From the NCBI GenBank assembly GCA_947523045.1, contig CANNUR010000183.1:1-6120 (forward strand): a stretch of 6,120 bases of DNA, in the 5' to 3' direction. The position numbers were made by a program, and so were the translations under genes. The number at the start of each line of letters is the position of its first letter. Positions within the stretch are counted from its first letter, which is position 1. The notes under the pieces are model-generated. The model saw only the letters and a list, made by a program, of their open reading frames with translations, did not search any database and was not told the DNA's origin. Positions 4,598 through 6,120 of the stretch are shown piece by piece. The stretch is from an uncultured Prosthecobacter sp. (GTDB lineage: Bacteria; Verrucomicrobiota; Verrucomicrobiia; Verrucomicrobiales; Verrucomicrobiaceae).

Positions 4598-6120
4598 ATG
4601 CCCAAGGCCACCCGCCGCTCCCGTCCGCCCTGCTACCTCGGCGTCGAAGGCGGCGGCACGCGCACCTCGGTCCTGCTCGTCGACGGCCACGGGCACACCC
4701 TGGCGGAATTCCAGCGCGGTCCAGCCGTGCTGCCCCTGCTCTCGGACCGTGAACTGCTCTGGCACCTGCGCGACCTGGCCGCCGCCCTGCCGCGCCAGCC
4801 CGACGCCGTCTGCCTCGGCCTCGCCGGCGTGCGCACCGCAACGGATCGCGAACGCCTGCGCCGCGCCGCCGGCCGGGTCTGGCCCGGCCTGCCCTGCCTG
4901 GCCACCAGCGATCTCGACACCGCCCTCGCCGCCGCCCCGGAGCGCGGGCGCGCCGCGGTCGAAGTGCTGGTGCTCAGCGGTACCGGCTCCTGCTGCTTCG
5001 GTCGCGCCGCCGACGGTCGCACCGCCAAGGTCGGCGGCCGCGGCCATGTCATTGGCGACCGCGGCAGTGCCTGCGACATTGGCCTGCGCGCCCTGCGTGC
5101 GGTGATGGCCGACCTCGACCGCCACGGCCGGCTCGGCCGCCTCGGTGCCGCCCTGCTGCATGCCCTGCAGTTCAACGAGCCCGACGACCTCATCCCGTGG
5201 TCCGTGCAGGCCCCAAAAACCGAGATTGCCAGTCTGGCCATGACCGTCTTCACCCTCGCCCGCAAGGGCGATGCTCTCGCCGCCGGCCTGCTCGACGACG
5301 CCGCCGCCATGCTGGCCGAGGATGCCTGCGCCTGTGCCGACCAGCTTGCCGGTCCGGATGAACCCGTGCGTTTCATCTTCAACGGCGGCGTGCTGCTGAA
5401 GAACCCCGGTTTCCTGCGCGATGTCGGCCGGCGCATCCGCCTGCACCGGCCCGGGGCGCGCCTGGCACCGCTGAAAAAGCCCTCGGTCACCGGTGCCGTC
5501 GCCCTGTCGCGCGCGACTTGGAATGACGAGGCCCGGCCCGCGCCCGCGCCACCCGCCGACGCCCTGACCCTGCCCGCCGCCGCCGCCGCCCTCGCCCTGC
5601 TGACCCTTTCGCCCACCGAACACCGCAACCCGCGCTCGCTGAAGCTCGATCGCCTGTCGCCCGCCCAGGGCATCGAGCTCATGCTTGCCGAGGACGCCGG
5701 CATCCCCGGTGCCCTGCGCCGGGAAAAACGCGCCATCGCCCGCGCCGTCACCGAGGTGGCGCGCGCCTTCCGCAGCGGCGGCCATCTGTTTTATGCCGGT
5801 GCCGGCACCAGCGGCCGCCTTGGCGTGCTCGATGCCAGCGAGATCCCGCCGACCTTTCGCGCGCCGCGCGAGCAGGTGCAGGGCCTGATCGCCGGCGGTC
5901 GCCAGGCCCTCTGGAGCGCGGTCGAAGGCGCGGAAGACGACGTCCAGGCCGGTGCCACCGCCATTGCCCACCGCGGCCTAGGGCCGGACGACGTGCTGAT
6001 CGGCATCGCCGCCAGCGGTCGCACCCCCTTCGTCTGGGGCGCCCTGCATGAGGCCAACCGCCGCGGCGCCTTCACTGTCCTGCTCTGCTTCAATCCGGCG
6101 CTCAAGACGGCGGTCGCCCA
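4598..6120 (+). CDS. murQ: Fused sugar kinase (NagK/MurK-like) and MurNAc-6-phosphate etherase (MurQ), 3' end outside the window
   Basis: The frame is open from ATG 4598 to the window end (507 codons plus 2 bases); an in-frame TAA at 4583-4585 and absence of other starts fix the ATG, preceded by a weak AGG (4590-4592). Residues 11-305 form a BadF/BadG/BcrA/BcrD kinase domain: phosphate loop GVEGGGTRT (15-23), SDLDTAL with Asp105 as probable catalytic base, SGTGS (127-131), VGGRGHVIGDRGSA (145-158), and NGGV (262-265) near the adenosine site. An Ala/Pro-rich linker (about 310-336) leads to a MurQ domain from 337: SPTEHRNP, LMLAEDAGIP, YAGAGTSGRLGVLDASEIPPTF (SIS fold), GLIAGG, AVEGAEDD and GIAASGRTPFVWGAL. 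Glu415 and Glu446 align with the E. coli MurQ catalytic residues Glu83 and Glu114, with identical spacing of 31. The MurQ activity converts MurNAc-6-P to GlcNAc-6-P and D-lactate in the cytoplasm. The kinase probably makes MurNAc-6-P; GlcNAc is an alternative substrate. By E. coli MurQ length (298 residues), about 130 residues are missing at the right edge. Probably co-transcribed with the preceding oxidoreductase. Confidence 0.93.
   Translation, partial: MPKATRRSRPPCYLGVEGGGTRTSVLLVDGHGHTLAEFQRGPAVLPLLSDRELLWHLRDLAAALPRQPDAVCLGLAGVRTATDRERLRRAAGRVWPGLPCLATSDLDTALAAAPERGRAAVEVLVLSGTGSCCFGRAADGRTAKVGGRGHVIGDRGSACDIGLRALRAVMADLDRHGRLGRLGAALLHALQFNEPDDLIPWSVQAPKTEIASLAMTVFTLARKGDALAAGLLDDAAAMLAEDACACADQLAGPDEPVRFIFNGGVLLKNPGFLRDVGRRIRLHRPGARLAPLKKPSVTGAVALSRATWNDEARPAPAPPADALTLPAAAAALALLTLSPTEHRNPRSLKLDRLSPAQGIELMLAEDAGIPGALRREKRAIARAVTEVARAFRSGGHLFYAGAGTSGRLGVLDASEIPPTFRAPREQVQGLIAGGRQALWSAVEGAEDDVQAGATAIAHRGLGPDDVLIGIAASGRTPFVWGALHEANRRGAFTVLLCFNPALKTAVA

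Noticed and set aside
4310..5971. Long open frame of 553 codons on the - strand
   Set aside because: It lies antisense to the fused kinase-MurQ gene, whose + strand frame shows clear motifs throughout. The - strand product is Ala/Gly-rich with no family signature, as expected from the complement of GC-rich coding DNA.

Overview
The window comes from a GC-rich bacterium, most likely a member of the PVC group (Verrucomicrobiota or Planctomycetota). The main reason is an adjacent DUF1549/DUF1553-family gene and DUF1501-family gene, a pairing that is greatly expanded in those phyla and uncommon elsewhere. The wording of the DUF1553 region leans towards Verrucomicrobiota, but that is a judgement from memory and not a search result. 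All four recognisable genes lie on the + strand. No tRNA, rRNA, CRISPR array, transposase or phage gene was seen.

Layout: (1) Positions 2-1264 hold the C-terminal 420 codons of a DUF1553-type planctomycete/verrucomicrobial surface protein, cut by the left edge. (2) Positions 1301-1415 are a tandem array of a 7-bp unit in two sharply separated blocks: seven copies of ACTCTCC, then nine copies of GCCCTCC. The array runs directly into the next ATG. (3) Positions 1416-2729 encode a DUF1501 protein with a Tat-type signal, followed by a strong intrinsic terminator at 2751-2786. (4) About 690 bp without a convincing gene follow, with an AT-rich palindrome and, nearer the next gene, a direct repeat and an inverted repeat. 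(5) Positions 3474-4544 encode a Gfo/Idh/MocA-type NAD(P)-dependent oxidoreductase. (6) From 4598 to the right edge runs an open frame with an N-terminal sugar-kinase domain (BadF/BadG/BcrA/BcrD, NagK/MurK-like) fused to a MurQ-type N-acetylmuramic acid 6-phosphate etherase. It is cut by the window end.

How the genes work together: the first two genes look like one transcription unit, ending at the terminator, for a pair of exported proteins of unknown biochemical role. The last two genes are 53 bp apart with no terminator between them and probably form a second unit for sugar or amino-sugar catabolism. The fused protein would phosphorylate MurNAc and then cleave the lactyl ether of MurNAc-6-P to give GlcNAc-6-P and D-lactate, putting two successive steps of peptidoglycan-sugar salvage on one chain. 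The most notable items are this kinase-etherase fusion and the heptanucleotide array, which replaces any Shine-Dalgarno site before the DUF1501 gene and gives a regular G-quadruplex motif on the template strand.
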